This document shows positions 1 through 7,958 of a DNA stretch of 7,958 nt, piece after piece; positions within the stretch are counted from its first letter, which is position 1, and every line of letters begins with the position of its first letter. The DNA is from Burkholderiales bacterium (lineage in GTDB: Bacteria > Pseudomonadota > Gammaproteobacteria > Burkholderiales > Burkholderiaceae). A program made the translations under genes and the position numbers. The notes below the pieces were generated by a model. It was given only the letters and a program-made list of their open reading frames with translations, did no database searches and was not told the DNA's origin. Location of the stretch: NCBI GenBank assembly GCA_947447845.1, contig CANFNO010000103.1, positions 1-7,958 on the forward strand, in the 5' to 3' direction.

Positions 1-224
1 ATTTCGCCGTTGTCTTCGGCGTAAAAGCGAGCGGACTCCTCGATGTCCTCGTCCATCACGTCTTCGGGAATGGATAGTCCGTAGTACTGCTTGATCCAGT
101 GTTTTTCGTCCGGCGTGGGCGATTCCAGATCAACCCAGATGGGCTGGAATTTGGACAATTCTTCGAGCGACTCAATTTCTTCCTGAAAGAGTCGGCCGTT
201 GGCAAGCGTAAAGATGTTGAGCAT
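1..224 (-). CDS. corA: CorA-family magnesium/divalent cation transporter, N-terminal fragment (runs off left edge)
   Basis: Reading leftward from the ATG at 224-222, 74 complete codons run to the window edge without a stop. The protein begins MLNIFTLANGRLF, followed by WVDLESPTPDE (about residues 31-41) and DEDIEESARFYAEDNGE (about 58-74). These match the N-terminal cytoplasmic domain of E. coli CorA as I remember it, where a WIDLVEP segment is followed by EDIEASARFFEDDDG. CorA proteins are inner-membrane pentameric Mg2+ channels; the two C-terminal membrane helices and the GMN selectivity motif would lie outside this window and cannot be checked. A GGGAG ribosome binding site sits about 6 bases before the ATG on the minus strand, which supports this start. 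The gene lies downstream of the AI-2E-family gene in the same direction, but 206 bases and a possible terminator separate them, so separate transcription is likely. Confidence 0.88.
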   Translation of the reverse strand, partial: MLNIFTLANGRLFQEEIESLEELSKFQPIWVDLESPTPDEKHWIKQYYGLSIPEDVMDEDIEESARFYAEDNGE

Positions 225-275
225 GGCTCACTCCCGGATTGGGTTGGTATCAATGCAAGGCGTGGGGTGGGGCTT

Positions 276-311
276 GCTTTCAACCCCTTTGCATGGATGG
301 GAGTTGAAAGC
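276..311. repeat. Imperfect inverted repeat in the corA upstream region
   Basis: GCTTTCAAC at 276-284 is perfectly complementary to GTTGAAAGC at 303-311. The pairing continues past one C/A mismatch (285/302) through 286-301 and 287-300 and a T-G wobble (288-299), leaving a loop of about 10 bases. It lies 52-87 bases upstream of the corA start, so it could be a leader hairpin or a dyad operator. No T-run follows on the minus strand, so it does not look like an intrinsic terminator. The rest of 225-430 holds no convincing gene; I found no strong promoter pair in it. A GATAAT hexamer is present on the minus strand near 365-370 but lacks a good -35 partner. Confidence 0.5.
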
Positions 312-415
312 TACCGACTGGGGTAGTTTTCCAAGGAGTGCTCTCCGAGAGTTGGTCTGCCTAAATTATCGCACCGCAGCGCACAGGCCTTGACGATATG
401 GAGCAAGTTTTACGC

Positions 416-444
416 AAAATTACCCGGCCTCTAAATCAGGCCGG
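416..444 (-). terminator. Possible intrinsic terminator of the AI-2E-family gene
   Basis: On the minus strand CCGGCCT (444-438) and AGGCCGG (430-424) form a perfect 7-bp GC-rich stem around a 7-base loop that contains the TAG stop codon (433-431). The 3' side continues GTAATTTT down to position 416. The T-run is only four bases and starts four bases after the stem, so termination may be weak or the hairpin may mainly stabilise the transcript 3' end. Confidence 0.45.
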
Positions 445-1465
445 CGTCCAATAGTTCGCGCTTGGTATAGGCGTAATAAAGCGGGGCGGCAACCAGCCCG
501 GCGACACCAAAAATTGCTTCACCGATAAACATCACGCTGAGCAATTCCCAGGCCGCGGTGTTGGTGCGCTTGCCGACCACTTTGGCATTGATCACATACT
601 CAAATTTGTGGATCGCCACCAGAAACAGCAAGCAGGCTAGTCCGACAGTGGGCGAGACCGAAACCCCGGCAATGGTCAGAATGCTGTTGCACAACAGGTT
701 GCCAACGATGGGGATCAGGCCCGCCACAAACGTCAGGCCGACCAATGTGGCGGCATAGGGCATCTGGACGCCAGCCAATGGCAAGGCCAGCCACAAGAAA
801 GTGGCCGTGCACGCAGCATTGAAGGCGGCAATCCAGAATTGAGCCACCACAATTTGTCTAAAGGCATTCATGAAGTCACCGCCACGCTGGCGCAAAGCGC
901 TGCGCAGGGGACCCTGGCTGGGCGACGGCTTGGTGCCCACCATCAGGGCGCCCACGACTAGCCCGACATACACCAGCAGGCCACCCCGTAGTCCGGCAGT
1001 TCCAAAACCAGACAGCGCGTGGGCTTGCGATTGCAAATACTCCACCAGCCAGGTCTGTGCTGCCAGCAACTCGTCAGGCAAATGGCTGGCCAGATCCGGA
1101 GGGAGCTTTTGCCGAATTTCTAGCACCGTGCCTGCCAGATGGTGCAGCAGGGCCTGGTATTGCGCTACCGCGCCAAAGGCCACCCCTTTTGCATTGGCGA
1201 ACAGAATGCCCAGACCGATGATGGGCACGACGATCACGACTGCAGCCGCCCAGACCGGTCCCAAATGCGGCCCGCGCTGCCGATCTCGCCCCGTAAGGGC
1301 CGAGGCCAACATAAAGCCCAGACACACGGCGAGTAGGCCCGGTAACAAACTGTAGACCAGAGTCGCCGTGCAAAGACCCGCAGCCAGCAAATAGCTGGCA
1401 ATGTGCGCTCCGCGTGTGCCTGCCTGGCGCGAAGTAAATGCTGAAATTTTGCTGGATGTAGCCAT
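431..1465 (-). CDS. AI-2E family transporter (PF01594-type integral membrane protein)
   Basis: This encodes a polytopic inner-membrane protein of 344 residues, within the usual 340-370 range of the family. Hydrophobic segments occur as an N-terminal pair (about residues 20-60), one after a charged loop (about 70-95), then a long hydrophilic stretch of about 70 residues, and five or so more toward the C terminus. The C-terminal half carries family-like sequences: FVAGLIPIVGNLL, a KFEYVINAKVVG segment, and VAGLVAAPLYYAYTKREL at the end. Family members have been linked to autoinducer-2 export (TqsA) or Na+/H+ exchange, but the substrate cannot be predicted from sequence. The start is uncertain. 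The ATG at 1465 gives MATSSKIS but has no clear Shine-Dalgarno. A TTG at 1525 would add 20 hydrophobic residues and has AAGGA only three bases upstream. I chose the ATG. The gene is transcribed divergently from hpf. Confidence 0.8.
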   Translation of the reverse strand: MATSSKISAFTSRQAGTRGAHIASYLLAAGLCTATLVYSLLPGLLAVCLGFMLASALTGRDRQRGPHLGPVWAAAVVIVVPIIGLGILFANAKGVAFGAVAQYQALLHHLAGTVLEIRQKLPPDLASHLPDELLAAQTWLVEYLQSQAHALSGFGTAGLRGGLLVYVGLVVGALMVGTKPSPSQGPLRSALRQRGGDFMNAFRQIVVAQFWIAAFNAACTATFLWLALPLAGVQMPYAATLVGLTFVAGLIPIVGNLLCNSILTIAGVSVSPTVGLACLLFLVAIHKFEYVINAKVVGKRTNTAAWELLSVMFIGEAIFGVAGLVAAPLYYAYTKRELLDAGLI

Positions 1466-1562
1466 GAATACGGGTATTGGGGTGAAAGAAGTAATCAAAA
1501 GAGCGGTGAGCAGGGTCAGGCGCAAATGTCCTTACCTTGTTGCGGCGCATCAAAAAATGTCG

Positions 1563-1591
1563 TTGCCAACAGTGGTTTTCGGGCGCATAGT
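1563..1591 (+). promoter_or_regulatory. Candidate sigma70 promoter for hpf
   Basis: TTGCCA (1563-1568, 5 of 6 matches to the -35 consensus) and CATAGT (1586-1591, 4 of 6 matches to the -10) are separated by exactly 17 bases. Predicted initiation near 1598 would give a leader of about 90 bases before the hpf ATG. No -24/-12 sigma54 element (TGGCAC-N5-TTGCA type) was seen here. Confidence 0.45.
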
Positions 1592-1686
1592 GAATTCAGC
1601 CGAAATACATGAATGAAGAAATTTTTCCTGTGCGTTTTGCTCACTGCAAACGCTTTTTCAACCCTGAGAGCAACTGGAGGCTATTT

Positions 1687-2016
1687 ATGAATTTGACGAT
1701 CAGCGGTCATCACTTGGAGGTTACCCCGGCCCTGCGCAGCTATGTGACGACCAAACTGGATCGCATCATGCGGCATTTTGACCAGGTTGTGGATGTCAAA
1801 GTGCTACTCACTGTGGAAAAGCAGAAGGAGAAGGAGCGCCGCCAGCGAGCGGAATGCAATATTCATGTCAAGGGCAGCGACATGTTCGCTGAATGTTCCC
1901 ACCAAGACCTGTATGCAGCGGTGGATGAGTTGGTCGACAAACTGGACCGCCAAGTGGTGCGCCACAAAGACCGATTGCAAGACCACCATCATGCAGCACC
2001 CAAGCGCCTGATGTAA
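1687..2016 (+). CDS. hpf: Ribosome hibernation promoting factor (short form HPF / sigma54 modulation protein family)
   Basis: This 109-residue protein begins [20 protein letters not shown] and continues with [23 protein letters not shown]. It has the beta-alpha-beta-beta-beta-alpha layout and basic central region ([10 protein letters not shown], about residues 45-54) of short HPF/YfiA proteins, and ends soon after the second helix in a His-rich tail ([11 protein letters not shown]). HPF binds the 30S decoding region and promotes inactive 100S ribosome dimers in slow or stationary growth; the short form needs the partner RMF in gammaproteobacteria. The start is the ATG at 1687 because GGAGG lies 6 bases upstream and the homology begins there. 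A longer in-frame start at 1609 would add 26 residues without family similarity. The neighbours ptsN and hprK are typical. A strong terminator follows. Confidence 0.93.
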   Translation: MNLTISGHHLEVTPALRSYVTTKLDRIMRHFDQVVDVKVLLTVEKQKEKERRQRAECNIHVKGSDMFAECSHQDLYAAVDELVDKLDRQVVRHKDRLQDHHHAAPKRLM

Positions 2017-2035
2017 TCGAACCGCATTTAAACGG

Positions 2036-2064
2036 AAACCGCCCTCGTTCTGGGCGGTTTTTTT
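2036..2064 (+). terminator. Strong rho-independent terminator after hpf
   Basis: AAACCGCCC (2036-2044) and GGGCGGTTT (2052-2060) form a perfect 9-bp stem around a 7-base loop, and the 3' arm runs into seven Ts (2058-2064). It begins 19 bases after the hpf stop and ends only 24 bases before the ptsN ATG, so it should uncouple hpf from ptsN-hprK, at least partly. Confidence 0.9.
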
Positions 2065-2069
2065 ATGTG

Positions 2070-2075
2070 CATAAT
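2070..2075 (+). promoter_or_regulatory. Possible -10 element for ptsN (weak)
   Basis: CATAAT matches 5 of 6 bases of the -10 consensus and lies immediately after the hpf terminator. A matching -35 is poor: with a 17-base spacer the hexamer would be GTTCTG, inside the terminator loop. If used, transcription would start near 2082 and the ptsN ATG at 2089 would be nearly leaderless. This is offered because ptsN needs some promoter if the terminator is efficient. Confidence 0.22.
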
Positions 2076-2088
2076 CTGCCCACTCACC

Positions 2089-2556
2089 ATGAATCAACTC
2101 TCCCGAATCCTGCCTCCCGCACAAGTTTGCGCCAAAGTGGAAGTCACCAGCAAGAAGCGCGCTTTCGAGGAAGCGGGCTTGCTGTTTGAAAACCAGCACG
2201 GGTTGAGTCGCGCCCTGGTGACCGACAGTCTTTTTTCCCGTGAGCGCCTGGGCTCAACCGGCTTGGGGCACGGTGTGGCGATTCCCCATGGACGGATCAA
2301 GGGACTCAAGGCGCCCTTGGCTGCCGTGTTTCAGCTGGCGCAGCCTATAGGTTTCGATGCGCCGGATGACCAATCGGTCAATTTGTTGATTTTTCTGCTG
2401 GTACCCGAAGCGGCAACGCAAAAACACCTTGAAATTCTGTCTGAAATTGCAGAACTCCTGAGTGATGCGACATTGCGCGATCAGTTGACCCTCTGCACCG
2501 ACTCTTCTGCGCTTCATAGCCTGATTGCTGGTTGGCACTCGGCGCGCGCCGCCTGA
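2089..2556 (+). CDS. ptsN: PTS IIA-like nitrogen-regulatory protein EIIA-Ntr
   Basis: This 155-residue cytoplasmic protein is a PTS EIIA type-2 (mannitol/fructose-like) domain over nearly its full length. The phosphorylated histidine is H67 in GHGVAIPHGRI, equivalent to H73 of E. coli PtsN. The downstream pattern, LLIFLLVPEAATQKHLEILSEIAELL (about residues 100-125), is the usual fold signature. EIIA-Ntr receives phosphate from the PtsP-NPr relay and regulates potassium transport and nitrogen/carbon balance rather than importing sugar. I placed the start at the ATG at 2089 (MNQLSRILPP) because the homology begins there; an ATG at 2065 would add eight residues and abuts the terminator T-run. 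No good Shine-Dalgarno precedes 2089. hprK follows after 24 bases, so the two are probably cotranscribed. Confidence 0.93.
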   Translation: MNQLSRILPPAQVCAKVEVTSKKRAFEEAGLLFENQHGLSRALVTDSLFSRERLGSTGLGHGVAIPHGRIKGLKAPLAAVFQLAQPIGFDAPDDQSVNLLIFLLVPEAATQKHLEILSEIAELLSDATLRDQLTLCTDSSALHSLIAGWHSARAA

Positions 2557-2580
2557 CACGTCACCAGTTACGCCCGCGCT

Positions 2581-3528
2581 GTGAAACCCACCGTAGTTAG
2601 TGCCGACGTACTTTTTGAAGAGTTTCGTTCGACCTTGCGCTGGGAATGGGTCGCAGGATTAGGCGCTTCTGAGCGCCGTTTTGACGAAGTGGCCGTTCGC
2701 GCAGCCCGTTCTGGCGCGGATCTGGTGGGCTACCTCAATTACATCCACCCCTATCGTGTCCAAATTCTGGGCGAGCGCGAAGTAGCCTACATCACCAGCG
2801 CAGCGCCAGAGGATTGTGCTCGGCGTATTTCCCGTATCGTTACCCTGGAGCCGCCGGTACTGGTGTTAGCCGACGGTCAGCAGGCGCCGCAAGCCTTGCT
2901 GTCCATGTGCGAGCGCGCGCTGATTCCGATGTTCTCTACCCATGAGTCATCGGCCTTTGTGATTGATGTGTTGCGCGCCTACCTGTCCAAGCATTTTGCT
3001 GATCGCACCTCAATGCACGGGGTGTTTATCGACATTCTGGGCCTGGGGGTACTGATTACCGGTGAATCAGGATTGGGCAAAAGTGAGTTGGGACTGGAAT
3101 TGATTTCACGCGGCAATGGTCTGGTGGCAGACGATGCGGTGGACCTGTACCGGATCAACCAGACCACCATCGAGGGCCGCTGCCCCGAACTGCTGCAAAA
3201 CCTGCTGGAGGTGCGCGGCATCGGCCTACTGGATATCCGCGCCATTTTTGGTGAAACCGCTGTGCGGCGAAAAATGCGTCTCAAACTGATTGTCCACTTG
3301 GTGCGGCGTGAGACCCTGGAGCGCGAATACGAACGCATTCCGTATGAACCACTCACCCAAGATGTATTGGGGGTACCGGTGCGTAAGGTGGTTATTCAGG
3401 TGGTAGCCGGTCGCAATATCGCTGTGCTGGTGGAAGCTGCAGTGCGCAACACAATTTTGCAATTGCGCGGCATCGATACCTACCAGGAATTCGTCGAGCG
3501 CCATCGCAAGGCAATGGCGCAGGGCTGA
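2581..3528 (+). CDS. hprK: HPr kinase/phosphorylase
   Basis: The product is a 315-residue bifunctional enzyme that uses ATP to phosphorylate a serine of HPr-type proteins and also dephosphorylates it. The N-terminal domain (about residues 1-130) includes [17 protein letters not shown]. The catalytic domain carries [11 protein letters not shown] (H146), the Walker A loop GESGLGKS (161-168), [10 protein letters not shown] with D184-D185, and the HprK signature [18 protein letters not shown] (208-225). All key residues expected of an active enzyme are present. The start is GTG at 2581; an in-frame stop, the ptsN TGA at 2554-2556, lies 24 bases upstream, so no much longer version is possible, and no strong ribosome binding site is visible. 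In beta- and alphaproteobacteria hprK typically sits beside ptsN and is thought to control an incomplete, regulatory PTS. The gene converges with fur. Confidence 0.95.
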   Translation: MKPTVVSADVLFEEFRSTLRWEWVAGLGASERRFDEVAVRAARSGADLVGYLNYIHPYRVQILGEREVAYITSAAPEDCARRISRIVTLEPPVLVLADGQQAPQALLSMCERALIPMFSTHESSAFVIDVLRAYLSKHFADRTSMHGVFIDILGLGVLITGESGLGKSELGLELISRGNGLVADDAVDLYRINQTTIEGRCPELLQNLLEVRGIGLLDIRAIFGETAVRRKMRLKLIVHLVRRETLEREYERIPYEPLTQDVLGVPVRKVVIQVVAGRNIAVLVEAAVRNTILQLRGIDTYQEFVERHRKAMAQG

Positions 3529-3538
3529 CTGGTTGCCT

Positions 3539-3967
3539 TTATGTCCCGCGGTTGGGGCAATTTTCCCGGTTGCAGGTGGCGTACAGGCTTAAGGCGTGGT
3601 CAGTGATGGTGAAGCCCTTGGCTTTGGCCACAGCGTGCTGCCGTTTCTCTATCTCGGCGTCATAAAACTCTTCCACCTTGCCACAGTCCAGGCACACCAG
3701 ATGGTCATGGTGCTGACCTTCGTCGAGTTCATATACCGCCTTGCCGCTCTCAAAATGGCTACGGATCAGAATGCCGGCCTGCTCGAACTGGGTCAAGACC
3801 CGGTATACGGTGGCCAGACCCACGTCGGAATGTTCTTCCAGCAGTACGCGGTAGATATCCTCGGCTGTCATGTGACGGTTCTGTCCACGCTGAAACACTT
3901 CCAAAATCTTCAGACGAGGTAAGGTGGCTTTAAGTCCGGTGTTCTTTAGTTCGTCAATGTTGGTCAT
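3539..3967 (-). CDS. fur: Ferric uptake regulator Fur
   Basis: This is a 142-residue iron-responsive repressor that binds DNA as a dimer. It has an N-terminal winged helix ([14 protein letters not shown], then [18 protein letters not shown] as the recognition region) and a C-terminal metal-binding dimerisation domain. All metal ligands known from E. coli Fur have counterparts shifted by one: H32, E80, H87 and H89 for one site; H86, D88, E107 and H124 for the other; and two Cys pairs, C92/C95 and C132/C137. Start: ATG at 3967 gives [19 protein letters not shown], the usual family N terminus. A TTG at 3979 would add only four residues. The stop is 10 bases from the convergent hprK stop. It is divergent from bamE/omlA, an arrangement also known in Pseudomonas and Xanthomonas. 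I saw no obvious AT-rich Fur box in 3968-4053, so autoregulation is not shown here. Confidence 0.97.
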   Translation of the reverse strand: MTNIDELKNTGLKATLPRLKILEVFQRGQNRHMTAEDIYRVLLEEHSDVGLATVYRVLTQFEQAGILIRSHFESGKAVYELDEGQHHDHLVCLDCGKVEEFYDAEIEKRQHAVAKAKGFTITDHALSLYATCNRENCPNRGT

Positions 3968-3995
3968 AGTGTCTCGCAATACGCTTTAGCCTGGA

Positions 3996-4023
3996 TTTCC
4001 AGCAAAGGCCCTGCCGCTACAAT
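3996..4023 (+). promoter_or_regulatory. Candidate sigma70 promoter for bamE
   Basis: TTTCCA (3996-4001, 4 of 6 matches) and TACAAT (4018-4023, 5 of 6) are 16 bases apart in the 86-base divergent gap between fur and bamE. Initiation near 4030 would leave a leader of about 24 bases. The -35 overlaps a short dyad, CTGGA-TT-TCCAG (3991-4002). I could not identify a convincing fur promoter on the other strand. Confidence 0.45.
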
Positions 4024-4053
4024 GTCCCGATCATATCGCTCACGCCCCTATCC

Positions 4054-4596
4054 ATGCTTGAATCCCTCCGCTCGCGCCTGACCCTTTTGCCACTGGTTTT
4101 GCTCATGGGTGGGTTAACGGCGTGTTCCAGCACACCAGTATCCAAAAGCTGGTTGGAAACGATTTCACCGTATCGCTTTGACCGCGTGCAGGGCAACGTT
4201 ATTACGCGTGAGCAGGTGTCAGCCTTGCAGATCGGCATGCCGCGAAGCATGGTTAAGGACATTCTTGGAACCCCTTTGCTGGCTAGCCTCTTTCATGCCG
4301 ATCGATGGGACTATGTCTTTACCTTCAGGCGGCAAGGCGCGGAATCGCAGTCGCGTCATGTGGCTGTTTTTTTCAAAGGCAATAACCTGGATCGCTTTGA
4401 GGCGGATGACTTGCCCACTGAGGCGGAGTTTGTCGCCACCCTCAAGTCCATGACGAACATTGAGAAACTTCCCGCTATGACTGCCTCGGAGGAAAGCCTT
4501 CAAAAGTTCCCTCCCGCGAACCCCACGGTGCCGGTTGCACCCGCTGCAGTCAAAGCACCATCCGACTATCCGCCACTTGAGCCTTTAGCCAAATAA
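4054..4596 (+). CDS. bamE: Outer membrane protein assembly factor BamE (SmpA/OmlA lipoprotein)
   Basis: This 180-residue lipoprotein has a signal peptide with basic residues (R6, R8), a hydrophobic core (LTLLPLVLLMGG) and lipobox LTAC, so C24 would be the lipidated residue; serine at +2 fits outer-membrane sorting. The SmpA/OmlA domain follows (about residues 35-125), with YRFDRVQGNVITREQVSALQIGMPRSMVKDILGTPLL and FHADRWDYVFTFRR. BamE supports the Bam complex that inserts beta-barrel proteins. E. coli BamE is only about 113 residues. The extra length here is a C-terminal tail rich in Pro and Ala (about 145-180), which I read as a low-complexity, probably flexible extension. The gene is divergent from fur and separated from dapB by 37 bases containing a weak hairpin. 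No clear Shine-Dalgarno precedes the ATG. Confidence 0.92.
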   Translation: MLESLRSRLTLLPLVLLMGGLTACSSTPVSKSWLETISPYRFDRVQGNVITREQVSALQIGMPRSMVKDILGTPLLASLFHADRWDYVFTFRRQGAESQSRHVAVFFKGNNLDRFEADDLPTEAEFVATLKSMTNIEKLPAMTASEESLQKFPPANPTVPVAPAAVKAPSDYPPLEPLAK

Positions 4597-4618
4597 GCGC
4601 TAGAGCCTTTGGCTTTTT
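4587..4618 (+). terminator. Weak terminator-like hairpin between bamE and dapB
   Basis: AGCCAAA (4587-4593, last codons of bamE) can pair with TTTGGCT (4608-4614), followed by Ts to 4618. A competing small hairpin, AGCC-TTT-GGCT (4604-4614), extendable by a G-T and an A-T pair, ends at the same T-run. The stems are short and the T-run is five bases, so partial termination or attenuation before dapB is possible, but full termination is doubtful. Confidence 0.35.
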
Positions 4619-4633
4619 GACTGGAACGGGACA

Positions 4634-5437
4634 ATGACCCACAGAATCGCAGTTGCCGGCGCGTCCGGCCGTATGGGGCAGATGCTGATCGACGCCATCC
4701 GCGCGGCAGACGATTGCCGTCTGAGCGGCGCGCTGGATATCGCTTCAAGTCCCGCCATCGGTAAGGATCCCGGCTCTTTCTCGGGTCAGCCCACCGGTGT
4801 GCTGATCACTGCCGACCTGCGCGAAGGCCTGGCCGACAGTCAGGTACTGATCGACTTCACCCGGCCTGAAGGCACTTTGGAGCACATCAAAGTCTGCCGC
4901 GAACTCGGCGTGGCTCTGGTGATTGGCACCACCGGTTTCAATGATGCGCAAAAAGCCGTCATCGCCGAGGCATCCAGGGACATGGCCATCATGATGGCTC
5001 CGAACATGAGCGTGGGCGTCAACGTCACGCTCAAATTGCTGGAAATGGCCGCTAAAGCATTGTCCACCGGCTACGACATCGAAATCATCGAAGCGCACCA
5101 CCGCCACAAGGTCGACGCGCCTTCCGGCACTGCACTCAAAATGGGCGAGGTGATAGCCGATGCGCTAGGGCGTGATTTGAAGGACTGTGCCGTTTATGCC
5201 CGAGAGGGTGTGACTGGCGAGCGCGATCCATCTTCCATCGGCTTTGCCACCATCCGCGGTGGCGACATCGTGGGCGATCACACGGTGCTGTTTGCCGGTA
5301 CGGGTGAGCGCATCGAAATCAGCCATAAGTCTTCCAGCCGCGCCACCTATGCGCAGGGCAGCTTGCGCGCCGTGCGCTTTTTGGCTGGCCAGAAAGTCGG
5401 CTTGTTCGACATGTTTGATGTGCTGGGCCTGAAGTGA
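4634..5437 (+). CDS. dapB: 4-hydroxy-tetrahydrodipicolinate reductase
   Basis: This 267-residue cytoplasmic enzyme reduces hydroxy-tetrahydrodipicolinate with NAD(P)H in the diaminopimelate/lysine pathway. It thus feeds both lysine and peptidoglycan synthesis. The N-terminal Rossmann loop is VAGASGRMG (7-15); [14 protein letters not shown] and VIGTTGF follow. The DapB signature [18 protein letters not shown] spans 150-167, with catalytic H155 and K159 matching H159 and K163 of E. coli. The C terminus, [13 protein letters not shown], is typical. The length is normal and no key residue is missing. GGAACGGGA lies just before the ATG. The stop TGA overlaps the GTG start of the next gene in GTGA (5434-5437), which suggests translational coupling with exbB. 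Confidence 0.97.
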   Translation: MTHRIAVAGASGRMGQMLIDAIRAADDCRLSGALDIASSPAIGKDPGSFSGQPTGVLITADLREGLADSQVLIDFTRPEGTLEHIKVCRELGVALVIGTTGFNDAQKAVIAEASRDMAIMMAPNMSVGVNVTLKLLEMAAKALSTGYDIEIIEAHHRHKVDAPSGTALKMGEVIADALGRDLKDCAVYAREGVTGERDPSSIGFATIRGGDIVGDHTVLFAGTGERIEISHKSSSRATYAQGSLRAVRFLAGQKVGLFDMFDVLGLK

Positions 5438-6078
5438 ACGCGCTTGATCTGCTGCTGCATCGCGATACCGTCAGCAGTGTGGTGGCGGTTCTGCTATTGC
5501 TGATGTCGGTCGGCAGTTGGGTGGTTTTGCTGTGGAAGGGCTGGCTGCTGCAGCGCGCGACACACGACGTCAGTCGAAGCCGGCAAGCTTTCTGGCAGGC
5601 TGCGAATTATGACGACGGCCTGACTGTGGTGCGCTCCATGGACCGTGAGCAACTGCTGTTGCCACTTGTCGAAGCCGCTCGGGTTGTGCCCACCGGCAAT
5701 CTGGCGGCTGCGGGCGACCGCTCCCAGCAACTCACCCGTGTACTGCGTGATGCTTTGCATGGGGTGCTGCACAAGCTGCAAGCCGGCCAGGTTCTGCTGG
5801 CAACTGTGGGCTCTACGGCGCCCTTTGTGGGTCTTTTGGGCACGGTCTGGGGCATTTACCACGCCCTGCTCGGAATCGCAGGCGCTGGCCAGGTCAGCAT
5901 CGAGAAAATTTCCGGCCCCGTGGGCGAGTCATTGATCATGACCGCCGCCGGTCTGGCCGTGGCAATCCCCGCAGTGTTGGGCTACAACATTTTGGGGCGT
6001 TTCATTGGCAACATCGAAGCCGACTTGGAAGGCTTCGCCCGCGATCTGCGCGAGTTGCTGCTGACGCAAAAATCATGA
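5434..6078 (+). CDS. exbB: MotA/TolQ/ExbB-family proton channel protein
   Basis: This 214-residue inner-membrane protein supplies the channel part of a proton-driven energiser. The membrane segments appear at about 14-35, 118-146 and 160-187. The family's conserved region is clear: [23 protein letters not shown] (123-145) and [25 protein letters not shown] (161-185). The partner exbD lies immediately downstream, so the pair probably forms an ExbB-ExbD complex powering a TonB protein. No tonB is in the window, and a TolQ-like role cannot be excluded from sequence. The GTG start at 5434 overlaps the dapB stop by four bases. The stop (6076-6078) overlaps an ATG (6075-6077) that opens a 30-codon frame crossing the repeat before exbD. 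Confidence 0.9.
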   Translation: MNALDLLLHRDTVSSVVAVLLLLMSVGSWVVLLWKGWLLQRATHDVSRSRQAFWQAANYDDGLTVVRSMDREQLLLPLVEAARVVPTGNLAAAGDRSQQLTRVLRDALHGVLHKLQAGQVLLATVGSTAPFVGLLGTVWGIYHALLGIAGAGQVSIEKISGPVGESLIMTAAGLAVAIPAVLGYNILGRFIGNIEADLEGFARDLRELLLTQKS

Positions 6079-6163
6079 GCACCGCCGGGCCGCCCCAAGG
6101 TGTGAAGGCCCCCTCGGGGGGCAGCGCAGCACGCAAAGCGGCAAGCGTGGGGGCCACATTCCT

Positions 6164-6167
<4 letters not shown>
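6075..6167 (+). other. 30-codon open frame bridging exbB and exbD (probably not a real protein)
   Basis: An ATG overlapping the exbB stop (ATGA, 6075-6078) opens a 30-residue frame, [16 protein letters not shown] onward, ending in TGA at 6165-6167. That TGA overlaps the exbD ATG in another ATGA. Most of the frame is the GC-rich repeat element, and the product resembles no family I know. Its likely role, if any, is to let ribosomes leaving exbB terminate and restart through to exbD, keeping the two genes coupled across the insertion. Confidence 0.25.
6088..6157 (+). repeat. GC-rich structured repeat, copy 1 (between exbB and exbD)
   Basis: This element of about 70 bases begins GGCCGCCCCAA (6088-6098) and ends GCGTGGGGGCCAC (6145-6157). 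GGCCCCC (6107-6113) pairs perfectly with GGGGGCC (6149-6155). The same C-run can instead form a tight local hairpin, GCCCCC-TCG-GGGGGC (6108-6122), so two exclusive folds are possible. A diverged second copy lies at 6616-6687. The layout resembles dispersed intergenic elements I recall from Comamonadaceae genomes, but that is memory, not a search. The 3' arm lies where the exbD ribosome binding site would be, so folding could affect exbD translation. Confidence 0.7.

Positions 6168-7958
<1,791 letters not shown>

Noticed and set aside
99..326. Plus-strand frame of 75 codons over the left edge
   Set aside because: It is antisense to the corA N terminus, which matches a known family and has a ribosome binding site; the plus-strand product has no similarity I recognise.
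870..1355. A 161-codon plus-strand frame within the AI-2E-family gene
   Set aside because: The product is rich in Arg, Pro, Ser and Ala with no recognisable domain, as expected of a shadow frame opposite a membrane protein gene.
1609..1686. N-terminal extension of HPF from an upstream ATG
   Set aside because: The added 26 residues are unlike HPF N termini, whereas the ATG at 1687 has an ideally placed GGAGG and starts the family-typical sequence.
1804..2199. A 131-codon minus-strand frame spanning the hpf-ptsN junction
   Set aside because: It crosses a strong plus-strand terminator and overlaps two well-supported genes; no family similarity is seen.
3968..4053. Fur box in the fur-bamE divergent region
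   Set aside because: I looked for a GATAATGATAATCATTATC-like site and found nothing close; the short CTGGA-TT-TCCAG dyad is not a Fur-box match.

Overview
The window looks like ordinary chromosomal core DNA from a betaproteobacterium of the order Burkholderiales, most likely the family Comamonadaceae (Rhodoferax/Polaromonas/Acidovorax-like). I infer this from protein similarity recalled from memory and from three gene-order signatures: hpf-ptsN-hprK, divergent fur and omlA/bamE, and dapB-exbB-exbD-leuS. No database was searched. There is no phage, transposase, CRISPR or tRNA/rRNA signal. Coding density is high and base composition looks even.

Layout, left to right. Positions 1-224 (minus) hold the N-terminal part of a CorA-family Mg2+ transporter that runs off the left edge. 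Positions 225-430 are non-coding and contain a long imperfect inverted repeat in the corA upstream region. Positions 431-1465 (minus) encode an AI-2E-family (PF01594) polytopic membrane protein with a possible terminator over its stop codon. A divergent gap with a good sigma70-like promoter leads into hpf (1687-2016, ribosome hibernation factor), followed by a strong intrinsic terminator, ptsN (2089-2556, EIIA-Ntr) and hprK (2581-3528, HPr kinase/phosphorylase). fur (3539-3967, minus) converges on hprK with a 10-base gap and diverges from bamE/omlA (4054-4596, outer-membrane lipoprotein). dapB (4634-5437), an ExbB/TolQ-type proton channel (5434-6078), exbD (6164-6592) and the 5' two-fifths or so of leuS (6754 to the right edge) follow on the plus strand.

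Functional links. hpf, ptsN and hprK belong to the nitrogen-PTS and stationary-phase module common in Proteobacteria; rpoN, its usual upstream neighbour in many relatives, is absent here. ExbB and ExbD together form the stator of a proton-motive-force energiser (TonB/Tol type). dapB and exbB overlap by four bases (GTGA), so they are probably translationally coupled. BamE serves outer-membrane protein assembly, and Fur is the iron-responsive repressor.

The most interesting non-genic signal is a pair of diverged repeat copies of about 70 bases that bracket exbD (6088-6157 and 6616-6687). Their outer stem is kept by two compensatory base-pair changes. The first copy separates exbB from exbD, and both of its sides carry ATGAGC: once overlapping the exbB stop and once at the exbD start. 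This suggests insertion into an overlapping stop/start without damage to either gene. I see no previously undescribed multi-gene system.
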